Origin: Williamsia sterculiae
GTDB lineage: Bacteria; Actinomycetota; Actinomycetes; Mycobacteriales; Mycobacteriaceae
Length of the DNA stretch: 64,000 nt
Direction of reading: 5' to 3'
NCBI RefSeq assembly: GCF_900156495.1
Contig: NZ_FTNT01000006.1
Span: 1 to 64,000, forward strand
In this document: positions 63,393 to 64,000 of the stretch, piece by piece
Layout of the letters: the number at the start of each line of letters is the position of its first letter
Numbering within the stretch: the first letter of the stretch is position 1
Position numbers and translations under genes: made by a program
Notes under the pieces: model-generated
What the model saw: only the letters and a program-made list of their open reading frames with translations
What the model was told of the DNA's origin: nothing
The model's database searches: none

Positions 63393-64000
63393 TCAGCTAC
63401 GCGCGCCGGCGCTCCACGCGTAGGGCAGGTCGGCACCGTTGAGCACGTGGTCCCCGATGGCTCGCTCCTTGAAGATGACCGGGTTGTGCACCGAGATCGT
63501 GCGGGCGTTGCGCCAGTGCCGGTCCAGTCGCAGTTGTTCGGAGGTGATGGATGCGCCGCCCACCTCGAACAGTTCGCTGGTCGCAGGCACCACCAGTCCG
63601 ATCACCGCGACCTGCGCCTGGGCCGACGCGAGCTCGGCCTCGTCCAGCAACGCCTCGTCGGTGGCGCCCTGATCGAGCACCCGGTCCAGCACGTCGGCCA
63701 CCGACAACACCGTGGCACGGGCCGAATATGCTGCGGCGGAGAGCTTCCCGATCACCTGTTGCACCAGCGGATCCTCCCGCGGCAGGTCGGCAGCGGCGTG
63801 GGTGTAGCTGCGGGTGCGCCTCCGCACCCACTCGGCGGCGTCGGAGGTGGCGCGCTGGGCGATGCCGGCGAGCACCGCGAGCTGCACCAGCTGCAGCAGG
63901 GAGGTGCCGTATGTCCGTCCGGCCGTCCCGTATCCGGGACCCAGAACCCGGTCGTCGGCCACCGCGACGTCGTGGAATTCGGTGGTTCCGCTGGCCGTCA
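63393..64000 (-). CDS. Acyl-CoA dehydrogenase-fold flavoprotein (DszC/SfnC-like), C-terminal part, truncated
   Basis: The frame is open to the window edge, giving the last 202 residues plus a partial codon. SGTTEFHDVAVADDRVLGPG and the helical C-terminal domain with EQLRLDRHWRNARTISVHNPVIFKERAIGDHVLNG match the acyl-CoA dehydrogenase-like flavin monooxygenases (DszC, SfnC, related sulfur-acquisition enzymes) rather than classical beta-oxidation enzymes. The N-terminal half and the rest of the context are outside the window, so the substrate cannot be judged. Confidence 0.82.
   Translation of the reverse strand, partial: TASGTTEFHDVAVADDRVLGPGYGTAGRTYGTSLLQLVQLAVLAGIAQRATSDAAEWVRRRTRSYTHAAADLPREDPLVQQVIGKLSAAAYSARATVLSVADVLDRVLDQGATDEALLDEAELASAQAQVAVIGLVVPATSELFEVGGASITSEQLRLDRHWRNARTISVHNPVIFKERAIGDHVLNGADLPYAWSAGARS

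Overview
The window is GC-rich DNA from an actinobacterium of the order Mycobacteriales. The support is the combination of mycothiol biosynthesis (mshB), a WhiB2 regulator, coenzyme F420 genes (fbiA, fbiB, a cofG), a lipoarabinomannan factor (lpqW), GlgC/GlgM and GpgS, and type VII secretion subunits (eccB, eccE). Gene content and order fit Gordonia or a close relative; that genus is my inference. From about 22 kb to 57 kb the order runs almost monotonically down the Mycobacterium tuberculosis Rv1213-to-Rv1157c segment. The first 22 kb recalls Rv3043c-Rv3055 and Rv3255c-Rv3262. I see no tRNA, rRNA, insertion sequence, prophage or CRISPR array.

Layout: (1) 1-5 kb: truncated ctaD, fecB-like lipoprotein, beta-carbonic anhydrase, crotonase, an Rv1155-type flavin oxidoreductase and a divergent MarR/SDR pair with twin operators. 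(2) 5-11.8 kb: class Ib ribonucleotide reductase nrdH-nrdI-nrdE-(MDMPI-like)-nrdF behind two candidate NrdR boxes, then an FMN reductase divergent from a TetR gene. (3) 11.8-15 kb: eccB and eccE, divergent, without the rest of an ESX locus. (4) 15-22.4 kb: manA, a TobH-like gene, DUF3499, a zincin-like protein, whiB2, then fbiA-fbiB-NUDIX. (5) 22.4-35.3 kb: glgC/glgM, rlmA, DUF3117, a DivIVA-like protein, gpgS, folP2, fadD6, two LOG genes, dapE, dapD, dapC and ferredoxin, covering glycogen and methylglucose polysaccharide synthesis and the lysine/diaminopimelate branch. (6) 35.4-38.7 kb: nucleoside transporter, cysteine dioxygenase-rhodanese pair and a TetR gene. (7) 38.7-48.6 kb: typA, lpqW, mshB, a small membrane protein and the FO-synthase locus. 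(8) 48.7-53.4 kb: mutT2, a thiamine-type ABC importer and pterin dehydratase. (9) 53.4-64 kb: two secreted paralogues with a lipase, a lysoplasmalogenase, a sugar transporter, a TetR gene, an HhH-GPD protein, a decapeptide-repeat protein, a WS/DGAT-like protein and a truncated acyl-CoA dehydrogenase.

The most unusual part is 38.66-43.45 kb. Where M. tuberculosis carries one fused fbiC (CofG-CofH), this genome has a free cofH-like gene whose radical-SAM CxxxCxxC motif is cleanly missing, then a Baeyer-Villiger-type flavin monooxygenase, then an intact free cofG, then an unrecognised 272-residue protein. The coding ends overlap, so the four genes look like one operon. Either FO synthesis is completed by another locus, or this cluster does something new with deazaflavin chemistry.

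Other notable points are a 14-copy decapeptide repeat protein (61141-62031), extreme TTG-leucine codon use in ctaD, and a recurrent TANNNT-N6/8-start arrangement that predicts leaderless mRNAs for many genes.
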